Positions 36,278 through 48,100 of a DNA stretch of 64,000 nt are shown here, one piece after another. The notes below the pieces were generated by a model, which was not told where the DNA came from, ran no database searches, and worked only from the letters and a program-made list of their open reading frames with translations. A program made the translations under genes and the position numbers. Origin of the DNA: Kryptolebias marmoratus (Eukaryota; Chordata; Actinopteri; Cyprinodontiformes; Rivulidae). The DNA lies in assembly GCF_001649575.2 (NCBI RefSeq), contig NC_051439.1, positions 11,427,964-11,491,963 on the forward strand, given 5' to 3'. How positions within the stretch are numbered: position 1 is the first letter of the stretch; each line of letters starts with the position of its first letter.

Positions 36278-37370
36278 ATGGCGTGCGGAGCCACCCTGAA
36301 GAGGACCTTGGATTTCGATCCGCTGATGAGTCCTGCTTCTCCCAAACGACGGAGATGCATTCCCGTGGCCCCGTCGAGCTCGTCCCCGAGGAAATACCTG
36401 CGCATGGAGCCCTCGCCATTTGGACAGTCGTCGTCGAGACTCAGCGCAGGTAAAATGGGTTTGCGATGTCGGCTAAAGTTAGCCTCGAGGATCAGCTCCC
36501 CATGTCCACATTTTAAACCCAGCCGACATGACCCCCCCTTTTTTCCCTGTGCTTTTGTGGCTCACCAGAACAAATCCTCAGCAGCATTAAACAGGAGTAC
36601 AAACGCATCCAGAAGAGGAAGCATCTAGATGGAGGCTACCAACAATCAGAGAGCTGCTACTCCCCAGAATCCCCATCCCAGCTGAGTATGAATGTTTCCA
36701 GCATGCCAGGTCGGTGAAGCGGCAGACAGCAGCGCTCTTGACGGCGACAACCTGTCCAACCTTCTGACCTAGTCCTGTTTGGGTTTTCCTCTCTCCTTCC
36801 CCGGCAGGGACGTCCTCGGGAGGCGTCTCTCCGACCAGAAAAGAACAGCCGTTGTTCACGCTCAGACAAGTGGGAATGATCTGCGAGCGCCTGCTGAAAG
36901 AGCGGGAGGAGAAGGTGCGGGAGGAGTACGAGGAGACCATGACTTCCAAGCTGGCAGGTTTGTGAATCCTTAATTAGCACCGATCCGATTCTCACCTGTC
37001 AGCAGAATAAACAGAGCTCAGAGCGCTGTGCTGATCATTATTAATAATTATAAAAGTGTGTTTCACAACACGCACTCAGAACCAAAATGGCTTCATTCAT
37101 TTCTCGATTTGATGTCAAACTCTGGCGTGACAGCTGATGTTGAAATCCTTCAGCTCTACGGCCGCATGAACTTGTGATCTCTTGGCGTTTCCGTTGCAGA
37201 GCAGTATGACACCTTCGTGAAGTTCACACACGACCAGTTGATGCGACGATTCGGGGAGCAGCCTGCAAGCTGTGAGTTTTCACATTTCATTTCATTTCAT
37301 CTCTCTGTGTCCCGTTTCCAGCTAACCGGCCTGGTTTCTGTCTCTCATTTCACCTCCAGATGTTTCCTGA
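36278..37370 (+). CDS. akirin2: Akirin-2
   Basis: Small nuclear protein that bridges transcription factors to chromatin remodellers in NF-kB-type innate responses and drives nuclear import of proteasomes. Exons: 36278-36449, 36569-36709, 36808-36957, 37200-37271 and 37360-37370. They total 546 bp, giving 181 aa (human 203). The N-terminus [16 protein letters not shown] and the nuclear localisation signal PKRRRC (residues ~23-28) are present. A Ser/Gly-rich linker follows, then the helical C-terminal part ([15 protein letters not shown] and [13 protein letters not shown]), ending in SYVS, the conserved tail that contacts the proteasome. The last coding exon supplies only the final codons, completed across a T|AT split codon. 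All junctions are GT-AG. The gene is convergent with orc3, with the stop codons about 0.9 kb apart. Confidence 0.96.
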
Positions 37371-37825
37371 GTGTGGCACCGAAGCTTCGCAAGAAGGGCC
37401 TTCTCTTGTTGCAAGCTGCCCCTGTCCTACCCCCTCACCCTCCTCCCTCCGCGATATCTTTGAAGAAAAGTTCCTCGTTTTAAGAGATTTTGATTTTAGC
37501 TAGCTCAAATGAAAACTTTTCTTACCGTGCCATAAATATATATATATATATATATCTGTCTTTGGGGCGAAGGGTTTGTATGAAGCCGTCGTCTGTCGTC
37601 AGCAGCTAAGTGCTTCCTGATGTGAATTAATGGACCCCCCCCCACGGGAAGAGCGGCAGCGTTTTAAAAAGATCTGCTGGTTGAAAGAAGTTCACGTTTG
37701 CAGTGCGTCCTCCGTTTACTGCTTTCTAAACCAAGCACGAACCGGAGGCTTTTTCTTTTTTTTTGTTTTCCCTACTATTATTTTCCCCGGCTGGTATCAC
37801 TTTAAACCAACATACCTAATGAACA

Positions 37826-37831
37826 AATAAA
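37826..37831 (+). promoter_or_regulatory. polyadenylation signal, akirin2 (candidate)
   Basis: AATAAA about 460 bp downstream of the akirin2 stop. A further AATAAA near 38096 is an alternative. Confidence 0.45.
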
Positions 37832-38186
37832 ACCTTTACACGTGTTGCAGCAAAACCGATTTTACTTTAGAGCTAAATTTAACCTTTTATAAAGGTTCTG
37901 TGGAAGTCACAGGCTGGTTTTTTTTCTCCTCTGAAGGTTCTGATCGAGTGTCTGCTGTGATCCCATGGCAGCGTTTTCTTTTTTTTTTTTTCCCAAATAT
38001 CCTGACTATATTAGTTCAATTAACCGCACTATTGTTCTCCGAGCTGTGTTTCTGTCTGTCACTCAGCCATGCTGCCAAGTTTCTTTACCTTCTACAAATA
38101 AAAATGACATCCAAACACCTAAATCAGCGTTTCGACTTCGAGTTGCAGGAAAGAAACGATGAGATGTGCGGAACAGATGGACGGGT

Positions 38187-38192
38187 TTTATT
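38187..38192 (-). promoter_or_regulatory. polyadenylation signal, orc3 (candidate)
   Basis: TTTATT (AATAAA on the minus strand) about 65 bp beyond the orc3 stop codon. Confidence 0.5.
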
Positions 38193-38256
38193 AGGAGGAG
38201 AAAAGTGGACATTAAAGTGAACTGAAATGAAAAGGTTTTTGTGGGGTTTTTTTCCT

Positions 38257-40631
38257 TCAGCAGCCGCCCCAGGTGAGCCGAGCCACGTGGTCAGTCTTCT
38301 GCCTCGTCGTCTTGATGAAGCCCAGAAACTCGAGCTCAGACACGGCGCGGATGAAGTGGGCGCTGGAGGGCGAGCTCAGGGAGTGAAACGGTTTAGGTTC
38401 TGGGTAAATCTGCTGTCGAGGAGCGTTACCACTAATCCTCCACGCTAAGAGCTCCTTGAAATATTACTCTTTGCTTCTTTCATGTCAGAATACTTTAGCT
38501 GCTCAGCAGTTTGGTTTCTGTTTTTACGGTTTCATTAAGCATCGTGTGGTAACTAAAATAACTACATGCAACAACACAACTCATATCTGATTCGAAAAGG
38601 ATACTGTTTGACTTCATCCACTTTCCCAAAGCTGTCCGAGTTGGGATCGTTCCCCTCGGCAGCAGAGACCACCGTGGCGTAAGCCTGAAACACAAACAGA
38701 TAATGTTTTGGGTTGGTTTTTTTTTCAGTCATGTGACGTTTCAGGTCGGCCTGCGCTTCATCGATAATGTGGATCCTCGGGATCAATAAAGCCTTTTCAG
38801 CAGAAAAGTTTAGGCTAAAAGGGTGCTGCTAATCTTGTGAGGTAAAAGGAAAACATGAAACGTTATCAGCAGTTCGATGCATTTGTTTTTTACCCCCTAA
38901 CCTGGACAGATAACGTACTGAGCTCGTTCAGAACTGATGTATGAACTATAGAGGAAGTGTGAAGAGATCAAGATCAAAAGAAACATTGCAGCCAGTCACC
39001 ATGGTAACCACACGCCTGTGTCCGTCGCTCACTGACTGCCAAGTGAATGAGAGGCAGACTGAAAAGTAAGCCTCTGGGGGAAAACTAGAAGGCAGATTTT
39101 AACACTTTGAGCTCAAATATGATTAAATCTGTGGAGGTTTGTGTACTCCTTGTGTTCGAGGGGCATCTGAGAGAAAATCAGAGTGAAAGAGGACAAAATA
39201 AATGCCAGAACTTTATGAATAATTTATACAAGAGCCTAAGAGAGGTGTGGGAGTAAGAAGAGACTCAAATTTTAGAGTGTACCATCTGTCAGTTTAGGTT
39301 AAAAACTGGTAAAAGTATCAAAAGGCTTATATAGACACAAAAAGTCTGACTTTCTGTGGCTCATTTAAGCTTTAAATGGAGAATCAGAGCTCCAAAGAGA
39401 GCTCAACCCACATGTATTTATGTTTTATTACGGGACAAACATTCTGAACAGGACGGTAAGAAAAGCGCTTCTTATTACTGGTATTATTCTGCAGAAAACT
39501 CACTTCCAGCCAGTCACAGAGGTTGATGAGCCTGCCACCCTCCAGGTGCAGCTTGTAAGCAATACAGATATCTGGAGCTGCGTTAGACACCGTCCCATCC
39601 TCGGTCTTCAAGCTGTCGTTCTGAGAAAATTAAACAAAAACAAATCAGTTCCCTGAGAGGAGCTACCCGTTTAAATTCAAACCCCTCACGTTCTCGTCAG
39701 CCCCTCCTGCTGTTGTTAGGTGAGGAGGAGTACCTGGAGGTAAAGGTGGGGGCTGCTGAGCGCAGCCTGGATGGAGGTGCGAGGCGTCGCGTTGAGGTGG
39801 CGTCTCACGGCGGCAGATGAGCTGTAGTAACACGCTTCATACAGAGGCTTGGACTCGGGCGGCGACAGATAACTCCTGGATAGAAGAAATCAACCTTTTA
39901 CTCGTTTCTCTCCCTTTCATTTAGGTCGCTTTGTATCATAGCCGAGGCAGTCATCTTTTCTTACTTCACTAAACTGTCGATCAACTCCAGAGCTTCGTTC
40001 CTCAGAGCCTGAAACGGAGTCAATTTCTTGGACCTACGGGACTCGTTCATCTCCAGCAGCGTCTGCAAGCCGGACGGTAAAGACTGGATTAGCAGCAGCT
40101 GTGCAGAGACGTTCACACGTCAGCCTTGGACGTACAGGCTCAGCTACCTTCTGCAGCTGGAACAGGTCCGTTTTCTTCTGGAGATTCTTCGCCGGAGAAA
40201 TTAAATTTTCCTCAACGTTGGGCACCGTTTCAGCAGCGGCTGCATGGCAAGGCAGAAGGTTAAGACACTTATTCAGCTTTTAGTAATGAGAGCATTATCC
40301 TGGAAAACTGAAAATACATTAAAAAAATGTTTTGAATAATTTCACGACTGACCGTCTAGTTGCTTGAATCTGGAGAGTAGTTCTTCCAGCCGGACAAGAT
40401 CGTTCTTCATCTTGACGGTTTGCAAAATCTCTGCACACCTCTGAAGCAACAAAATCAGCTCATCTTTAGCCATCATCCTGAAAAAAAAAAAAGAAATAAA
40501 AAAAAAAAAGTCTCTTAACATAAATCAATCCCTACTGGAAGTTAATGTAACCCTCAGAATATTCTTGAATCTGTCGCCATCTAGTGGTAAAAAAGAGACA
40601 TTGTAACCTTCACATTAAAAAAAAAACAAAA

Positions 40632-40693
<62 letters not shown>

Positions 40694-43600
40694 AGCCTTC
40701 AGCTTCTGTTTGCTTACATGCAGCTCAACTTTCAGGACTTACTTTAACAGCTTCATGGCGGACTGGTAATCCTCGGTCTCCCACACGTTCCTCTCCAGGC
40801 AAATCAAATGCAGCTCCCTGATCTGGGACACAACGGCTCAAGGTGACGTCAAAGCAGATGGGAGTCTATACGATGCGAAAAACAAGCAGCTTCTCACCTG
40901 CTTCCCGAGAGGATACCGAGGTAACGATGAGGTCAGGGTGTGCAGACACCTCAGGATGGGATAATAGCACTTGTGGTACTTATGAAGGTCCTTTATTAGT
41001 TTCTGGCACAAGTCCTGAAAACAGAAAAACCTTTTGCTATAAAACAAACACATTTATTAACAGCCTAAGGTAAGGCCTCAAACCAAACCTTTAAATAATT
41101 GTCGTCTATCATCAGCTCGTCCTGCTCTTGTGCTTCTTGCTTCTCTACATACCTAAGATGCACAGACATGACAGATGTGTTAGTTAAATACGAGCCATGA
41201 AGCAAAAAAAGGGTGTTCTGTTACGGCTACGTAATGTGGCGGTCTGGTCCAAGCACCTCCCGAACGACGGCAGCTGCCTGACCCTCTCCAGGTCTCCGGG
41301 GCCGAGCCGCGCCCCGTTCCGCAGGGCCTCCTCCTTCCCGCAGCACAGCACGCTGAGAGGCTGCGAGGCGAAGTGCTCCAGCAGGGCCAGCTGCGGCGAC
41401 AAGAAGCACGCGTTCAGGTCGGCTGCGCAGCTCTGAGGACGACGGAGGCGGCGCCGGCCCACTCACCTGCAGGCCCTTGATGAAATTCCTGACGGAGAAG
41501 TCGTGGTAGAGGAAGACGCTCATCAGCACCTGCATCACTCGTCCGTTGAGCTTGAAGGGAAATGACGGCGTCAGGATCAGCTGGAAAGAAACGCAACGCG
41601 ACTCCAGGTTAGGGCTGAGAGATGATACATGGAAAGTTTTTTTCTTGCACAAAATCAACTTTAACACGCATTTCTTCGCGTCTGCATCGAATTCTCTCAG
41701 AGTTGAGCTTTTTCCAGGCGCTTCTAACGCATCACAGCTCACTTCCCCGGCAAACCACATCATTAAAAGTCACTTCTGCCGTCAGTTTAAAAAAAAAAAA
41801 CGTTGCGATGCACGTCATATGTTCTGGGGGCGAAGGCACCTTGTCGAAGACGGTGGTGAGGTGCCGGGTGCAGGACAGGGACTGGAAGAGCTCGATGCAC
41901 AGCAGCGAGGACACCGAGTGGGGCAGCACGCGCTGGATGGTGCTGGGCGACGTGGCGATCCCGAAGATGAACGCCAGGGGAAGGCGCTGGATGTATCGGC
42001 TGCAGAGCAGAGTCAGAGATTCAGTTTGAAAAAAAAATTAAAAATCTAAAAAGCTCCTCTACAGCTGATTGACTTTTGAACTCCTCCCAACTCAAGATGG
42101 CTGCCACAGCTAATCAACATTAGCCAAAACATAAATGGCTATAACTCGGTCAGTTATGCAGATGAGGAGCTGATTTTCGGCACGGTAGTAGCTGAGAGTC
42201 ATTCACAACACGTACTCCAAGCGCTAACAGATGACATGAGGTTGTAAAGAACATGATGCACAAGGTTTAACCAAAACGACCAACATGCCATCATTTCCCA
42301 ACATAACTCTGGTTCCATCAAGGAACGAGAGTTTAATTAGATCAGGTGTTTATTTGAAGATAGTGGACTCTTAACGTTCCTACTGACCTGCAGATAAGTA
42401 TGAAGTCCTGAAGAACTCTTGGATTAAAAGCTTCCAAATCTTTAAAAATGATCACAACAGGAGGCTGCCGCTCATTAATCACAGAGGAGCTGCGCTTTTT
42501 CCCAAGAGTGCCACCACAGGGTTTCTGAAAACAAACAAACAAACAAACAATCTTCTGTAAGTAAACTCTACACCCCGTAGAGCCGGGCTTGTTTTAAGCC
42601 CTCACCTTTGTTTTTGACATGTACCAATCACAGAGGGTAGCCAGAGAGCAGTGCATGCTCCTGCGGAGCTGACTCTGCTCCCTGCCCTCCTCCTCCTCTT
42701 CATCATCATCACTGTCATCATCCACCTCTGTATCCATCAGTCCCTCCAGGACCTTCTTCATCAACTGCTTCAGCGCTGAGAAGACAAAAACCCCAAACAT
42801 TGCAGACCTGAACGTGGCAACATCTTTAAAAAAAAAAAAAAAAAAGGCACCGCGCGTGTCTCAAGCCGTCACCTCCGCACTCTTTGGCCTGAATGGAAGC
42901 GACGAGCGGCGTGACGGACTGTCGCAGCAGCTCGGACAGGCTCTGGAAGGTCATGTCGTGGTCGGGGACGTTCACGCCTGCGGCGCAGCAGGAGAAGGGA
43001 GGAAACAAAACAAGTCAGAACAAACTCTTTCCACAATAAATGAATTAACGACCTAAAAAAATACTCGCAAACGGCGCAGCCGCGTACCCAGCATGAGAGC
43101 GGCAGTGGGAATTTCGCTGGCCCTCATCTGCGAGGCCCAGGCGTCGTGTTGGCGGGTGGAGGAACACTTCCTGATGAACTCCAGCAGGCTGTCCAAGACG
43201 GTTCTGTTGAGCTCATCCTGCAGAACCTGATCAGAAACAGTAATTAATAAAGAGGGGTGGCTGCTCACAATTTAAATCGCTTTTATAGCAGATTTTAGCT
43301 TCGATTCAACAGTAATATACAGCATTATTTCCAATTTTTGTCACTACACCTTAGCAAAAACATATTAATACACCACAGATGACCGCTGTCAGCATCTGAG
43401 GTAAATGAAGACTCATCTGTTCTTACCTCTGTCTCTGTTTTGATTTTGTCCCACAGGTCCTGACAGAGCTTGAATCTCAGCTGACTGCTCTCAGCTCCTT
43501 CACAGACACGGATAAAATAACTCTCTGAGGGCAGAAAACAATATGAACACACACACCCCGAATCAGGACATCAAGTTCAAGCTGAGGGACTGAACCTCAC

Positions 43601-43820
43601 CTAGACCGAGAGCCTTCTTCCTCTTCTTGGGACTGGGCTTGAAAACAAAGCAGCCCTTCGAAGGAGCACAAAAATAAATAAAATAAACTCACATTTTGGC
43701 GTCAGTTTCATACAAATAAACACTATTACAAGACGCCATTTTGTTCAAAGACCGCGCCATTAGCTTCATTTAATTACAAAACCCTAAATAAGTTACCTTT
43801 GAGAGGGACGAAGTGGACAT
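38257..43820 (-). CDS. orc3: Origin recognition complex subunit 3
   Basis: Subunit of the six-protein complex that marks replication origins and loads MCM helicase in the nucleus. ORC3 lacks a working ATPase but forms the ORC2-ORC3 core. Twenty exons in transcript order: 43797-43820, 43601-43655, 43427-43524, 43088-43226, 42873-42977, 42606-42775, 42388-42524, 41840-41999, 41467-41580, 41257-41390, 41089-41152, 40898-41014, 40743-40822, 40353-40477, 40148-40239, 39965-40062, 39734-39875, 39504-39620, 38605-38684, 38257-38362. The sum is 2157 bp, or 718 aa (human about 711). Recognised segments: N-terminal [103 protein letters not shown]; and the C-terminal LTWGGC in the winged-helix end. Exon 6 carries an acidic run [12 protein letters not shown]. 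All reading frames join cleanly. Confidence 0.96.
40637..40692. repeat. 56-nt poly-A run in orc3 intron 13
   Basis: An uninterrupted A-tract of 56, preceded by shorter A-runs. On the transcribed strand it is poly-T upstream of exon 14. Length may be unreliable in the assembly. Confidence 0.95.
42050..42310 (+). repeat. Interspersed element 'AAGATGGCCGCC' family, copy 7
   Basis: In orc3 intron 7, on the strand opposite to the gene. TCTACAGCTGATTGACTTTT is followed by AACTCAAGATGGCTGCCACA, then GGTAGTAGCTGAGAGTCATT and AAGGTTTAACC. Both ends are truncated. Confidence 0.7.
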
Positions 43821-43916
43821 AGTCGCATGAAACCAGTTGTTTACTCGGAGTCCGCGCTTAGCTAGTAGCGGCTAGCTCGTCTTTAAAAGGCACCTACGTC
43901 TGACCGAACGTACAGA

Positions 43917-43937
43917 TTTCCCGCCAAACGTGACGTC
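43917..43937 (-). promoter_or_regulatory. orc3 promoter: E2F site with CRE-like site
   Basis: TTTCCCGCCAAA at 43917-43928 fits the E2F consensus, and TGACGTCT at 43931-43938 is CRE-like. Both are about 100-120 bp upstream of the orc3 start codon. E2F control fits a replication-licensing gene. Binding is inferred, not shown. Confidence 0.5.
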
Positions 43938-44149
43938 TACGGAAGTGGCTGCGTTCTGAGTAGTATGGCAGGCCGTTGTAGCATATAATCAAACCACACG
44001 GCTACTTTTATTACTTTGACAACTACATACAATCAGCAGTCCTCTGAGCTTTGAAGTCACAAGTTAAATAACTGGAAAAATAGGATTTTCTGTGAAAATG
44101 CTGGGCGCTGAATGACTTTGCCGGATTGCAACAGTTAAAAAGGATCAGA

Positions 44150-44310
44150 ACAGGAGCTAAAATCAGCAAAAACTGTAGCTAAAAAACAATATTTAGAAAT
44201 ACAGTTGCAAAAGGCTAAAACCAGCAAAACAGTAGCTAATAGGTGAAATTAACAAAACAGTACCTACTTGCCAAGACTGGAAGCAAAAAGCAAAGTTGGG
44301 AGAAAAAACT
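44150..44310. repeat. Degenerate minisatellite, unit about AGCTAAAACCAGCAAAA
   Basis: Four to six imperfect units (AGCTAAAATCAGCAAAAAC, GGCTAAAACCAGCAAAACAG and similar) between the orc3 promoter and the znf292 3' end. It is clearly related to the array at 13909-14100. Confidence 0.75.
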
Positions 44311-44687
44311 GTAGTTAAATCTTTAAAAAAATGCTTAATTTGTAATAATATGAATAATAGATATTCCTAAGAAACCTTTATACTTATTTTAGATCTATTT
44401 GAAATATTTTTTATTTTGAACGTCTTAAATAAAGCAGCGTGGTTGTAGGTATCTGAAACACCAGTTTCTCTGAAAACAAATACTTTGTCAGATATCCACA
44501 ATATTTACTCAGGACAAGAAGAACAAACCTGAACACATAGTTTTCTTTATGGTGATTTTCAGTGACTATATTACTACCATAAACCTAAAGAATATCAAAG
44601 TTATGTCATTTTTTAAACCATACATCTAAATCAATAAGGACAAATATAAGAGCTACAGTCAAGGTTTATAAAAAGAGCCAGTAACAT

Positions 44688-44693
44688 TTTATT
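44688..44693 (-). promoter_or_regulatory. polyadenylation signal, znf292 (candidate)
   Basis: TTTATT (AATAAA on the minus strand) about 410 bp beyond the znf292 stop, in AT-rich sequence fitting a 3' UTR. Confidence 0.5.
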
Positions 44694-45101
44694 GAACACT
44701 TTGTGGAAGACATGTAAATATTACAGATAGGTCTACTAGTGTTGAAAAGGGATGAAATAAATACAAACAGAACTTGAAATCCCATAGGGATATATAAAAA
44801 CAGTTTTCTTTAAAAGTGTCCGTTTAGTAAAAGAAAAAAAAACAAAACATCTTAAGTACTAAGCATAAATACAAACATGATTCTAAAATCTATGCCCTAT
44901 AGATTACCTGGTTATTATAACTAACATACATACTTAAAATCATCAGACAATTGTTTTAATTAAGTACAAAATAGGCCATTTCATCGTCAACTGTGACCGT
45001 GACTGTTAACAGCTGGAAATCTGATGCATTAAGAAATAAACCGTTCTGCAGCATAACATCTCAAATCCTGAGTAAGACCGAGTGGAAAACAAAATACTGG
45101 G

Positions 45102-48100
45102 CTATGCTGCGCTATAAAGCCACCTTTTAATAACGACTGTGGGCTTCATATCTTGTAGCTGCTTAAGTAAACGTTCAGCACCGTCCAAAAAGGTTTTATC
45201 CATTACTATTTTCACGTTACTCCCAGATTTTAGATTTAGGGGGTTTCTGAAGTCTATGAGATTCTCACAGCCTCTAATGTCGTTGGGAATTTTGCTTTTT
45301 TTTGCGGACTTCGGCTTGTGGGCTTTCTGCCGTTTAGGCGGCACTTCAGCATTGGATTTATCGCTCAATTTGCGTTTTGGAGGGTTCGTCGACTCTGAGG
45401 TTTCCAAAAACTTAAGGAACGAGTCCTCGAGCCCCAGGGGTTTGAAGGAGCCTGGCGTCACCCCGTCGTCGTGCTGCTCCAGGGCGGTGGGGGTGCCAGG
45501 ATTTGAGTTCTCCCTTGAACTGTTAACAGTCGTGCGGTTTCTAAGGGTCAGCATCCTCTCTGGACACGCTGGTGTAGGCTGTGTGGGTTTTCTAGGACGG
45601 CCTCGTTTAGGTCCGACTTCTGTCCCGTTGGAAGCTTGAGATTCTTGAGATTCTGGACTATCCTCGCCAGACAGCTTGTCCTCCTGGGCCGCTTTTTCCA
45701 CCATCGGCTCCTCGGCTCGCTGCTCACTCGGCTTTTCGCCCTCGTCCGCCTCCGTCTCCTCAGAAGAACTCGACGCCCCTTCTGCTTTGCTCGCGTCCTT
45801 GAATCTGGAGCGCGAGTACTTTTTGCAGAATATGAACTGGCTCCTCTGGTCTTCGATGTATCTTTCGGTGAGGCCGTGGGTGGCGTAATGCTTGAAGATA
45901 CTTTTCTCAGCGCGTTCTACTGCGTCGCAGCCTATAATCATGCACGGGTACTGCAGGGCAGACTTCTTGGTGCACATGGCGGACGCCTCTTCGTGAGATT
46001 TCAGCGTGGGCTTGCCAAAACTAGTCCAGTGCTCGATGGCCTTCCCGTCTTTCTTTTTAGTGTTCTTCTTTTTCGCTTTGAGTTTGTTTTCTACGTTCTC
46101 CTTCCCGCTGTTGATCCCCGGGAAGAGCGTGAGCGATTTAGTCCGTCGCCCGTCGTTTGCTTTGGGGTCGTAAATGTAATCGTGCTTTTTGATCAGGTGG
46201 CGGAGGAGGTTGGATTTTGTAGTGTAGACGCGGTCGCACCCCTCGTACTGGCACCGGAAGGTTGGATCAACCGAGCCCCTCTCGGAGACGGCGATCTCCT
46301 TGTGGTAGTTCTTGATGTGCTCGATGTACTTCTCCACGGAGTTGAAGGGGAGCGCGCACTCTGGCCGATCACAGTTAAAGGTTCCTATGGCCATGCTGGC
46401 CATCATGGAGGTGGCCTTGTCACAAGTGAACTTGTGAAGTAAGAGGTAATGTTGCACTAATCGCGTGATTCCCATGAACACCCGGGAACAGTTTCTCACC
46501 TGACACCTGACCTCATCGTCTTTTCCTATGCTCTCGCTGCTCTCCTGCTCCTCGTCGGCGACGCACGCCTTTTCTGTGTCGGCTTCCGCTTTGCACGGGG
46601 GCAGCGACGCCTGATGCATGGCTCTGTAATGGAGAATCAGGTTTTGCTGGATGGTGAATGCCGCAGTGCATCCTTCGTGAACACAGCGATATGGTCTGTA
46701 CGGGCTGTAGGCATTCTCCGTGTCGCACATTTTCAGACTCAGCTTCTTCTGACCTTTATCTTTCCTGTCCTCCTTTGTTGGCGTGCTTTTAGAGCTGCCT
46801 GGTTTCTCGGGGGAGGGTGTAGCAGGCGCCACGGAGGGCTGCGGGTCTTTCACTTTAATCGGCGACACATCCGGTTTTTCCTGCTGCGCCTTGGCTTTGG
46901 CTACTGGACTCAGTTTTTCTTTCACAATGGATTTTACTGTCCCGTCTGGACTCCTGTTCGGGTCGTCCACTTCAGGCTGCTCGGGAGCCTGTTCAGGAGC
47001 TGACGCAGCCACGTCTTCCAGCTGCCTTTCAGTTAAATAGTTTTGAGGCGATGGCAGTCGTGTAACAGTGGACATCTCAGTCGTCGGGGCTTGTTTGGCC
47101 GCGGCTCCCGAAGTGGTTTCAGGAACTGAAACTGGGTTGGTTTCGACGACGGGCTGAGGTGCGATTGCAATGTCCAGCGGTTCTTGCTTCACAGGAGACA
47201 TTACGGGCGCCGGCTGGGCTGTGCTATTGGCATTAGGTTCAGGGATCACACGGTTGTTTGAAGAGCCCTCCGGGGCAACTTTGGATACACGGCGAGTCCG
47301 AGCGTTGATTTTTAACTTCTGCATTTCCAACTTTGACAACCGGTGGACTTTTTCGTAGTGAATTCTCAACCCTGTGGTCCTTGTGAATGTCTTTGAGCAA
47401 ATCTGACAAGGATAAGGAGCCAGTTTAGACGGGACTCTTTTGAGCTCCTCAATCATCTCATTGGTATAATCGTGCATTTTGCACAAGTGTTTGAATAAAG
47501 CCTCCTTTGTCATGAAGGAGAACTCACAGACGTCCTGGTCGCATTTAAACGGTTTCGAAACCTTCTCTATAGGCCTCTCGTCACTTTTACTCAGCGTTTT
47601 AGTTTTTTCTGTTTCAGGAGTTGTCTGGCTTTGACTAGCATTTTGCTCTAAGGCCATAGCACTCCGCATCTTCTCTTGCGCAGCCTCGATCAAATCTAGT
47701 TTTTGAAAGGCGTGCGACATTTCCACCAGGTGATCTTCCCGATGCGGCCCAGCACGGGGAGGATTAACCAGCTCCGTTGCTTTCTCCTGCTTGTCTTCAG
47801 GGCCAGCCGAGAAGGGTTTCGACTGGTCCGCTATATTTATGATCTGGGGCTCCTGCTTCAACATCATCGATGAATTAAACGTGGTCAAGCTGCACGACTC
47901 CTCTGGGAACTCGCCGTTCGGCATGTTGAACATGGTCCCATTGGTATCGGGGACGTGGGGGTCGTTCAGGAAATCCAGAAACGACGTCGGCAGGTCTGCG
48001 GTCAGGTCGATTTCATCAAGAGGTCGGCACTGCGAGCGTTTAGACAGATGACCTCCAAGAGATTTGGTGCTTGTGAACTCTCTGAAACACCTCCTGCATA

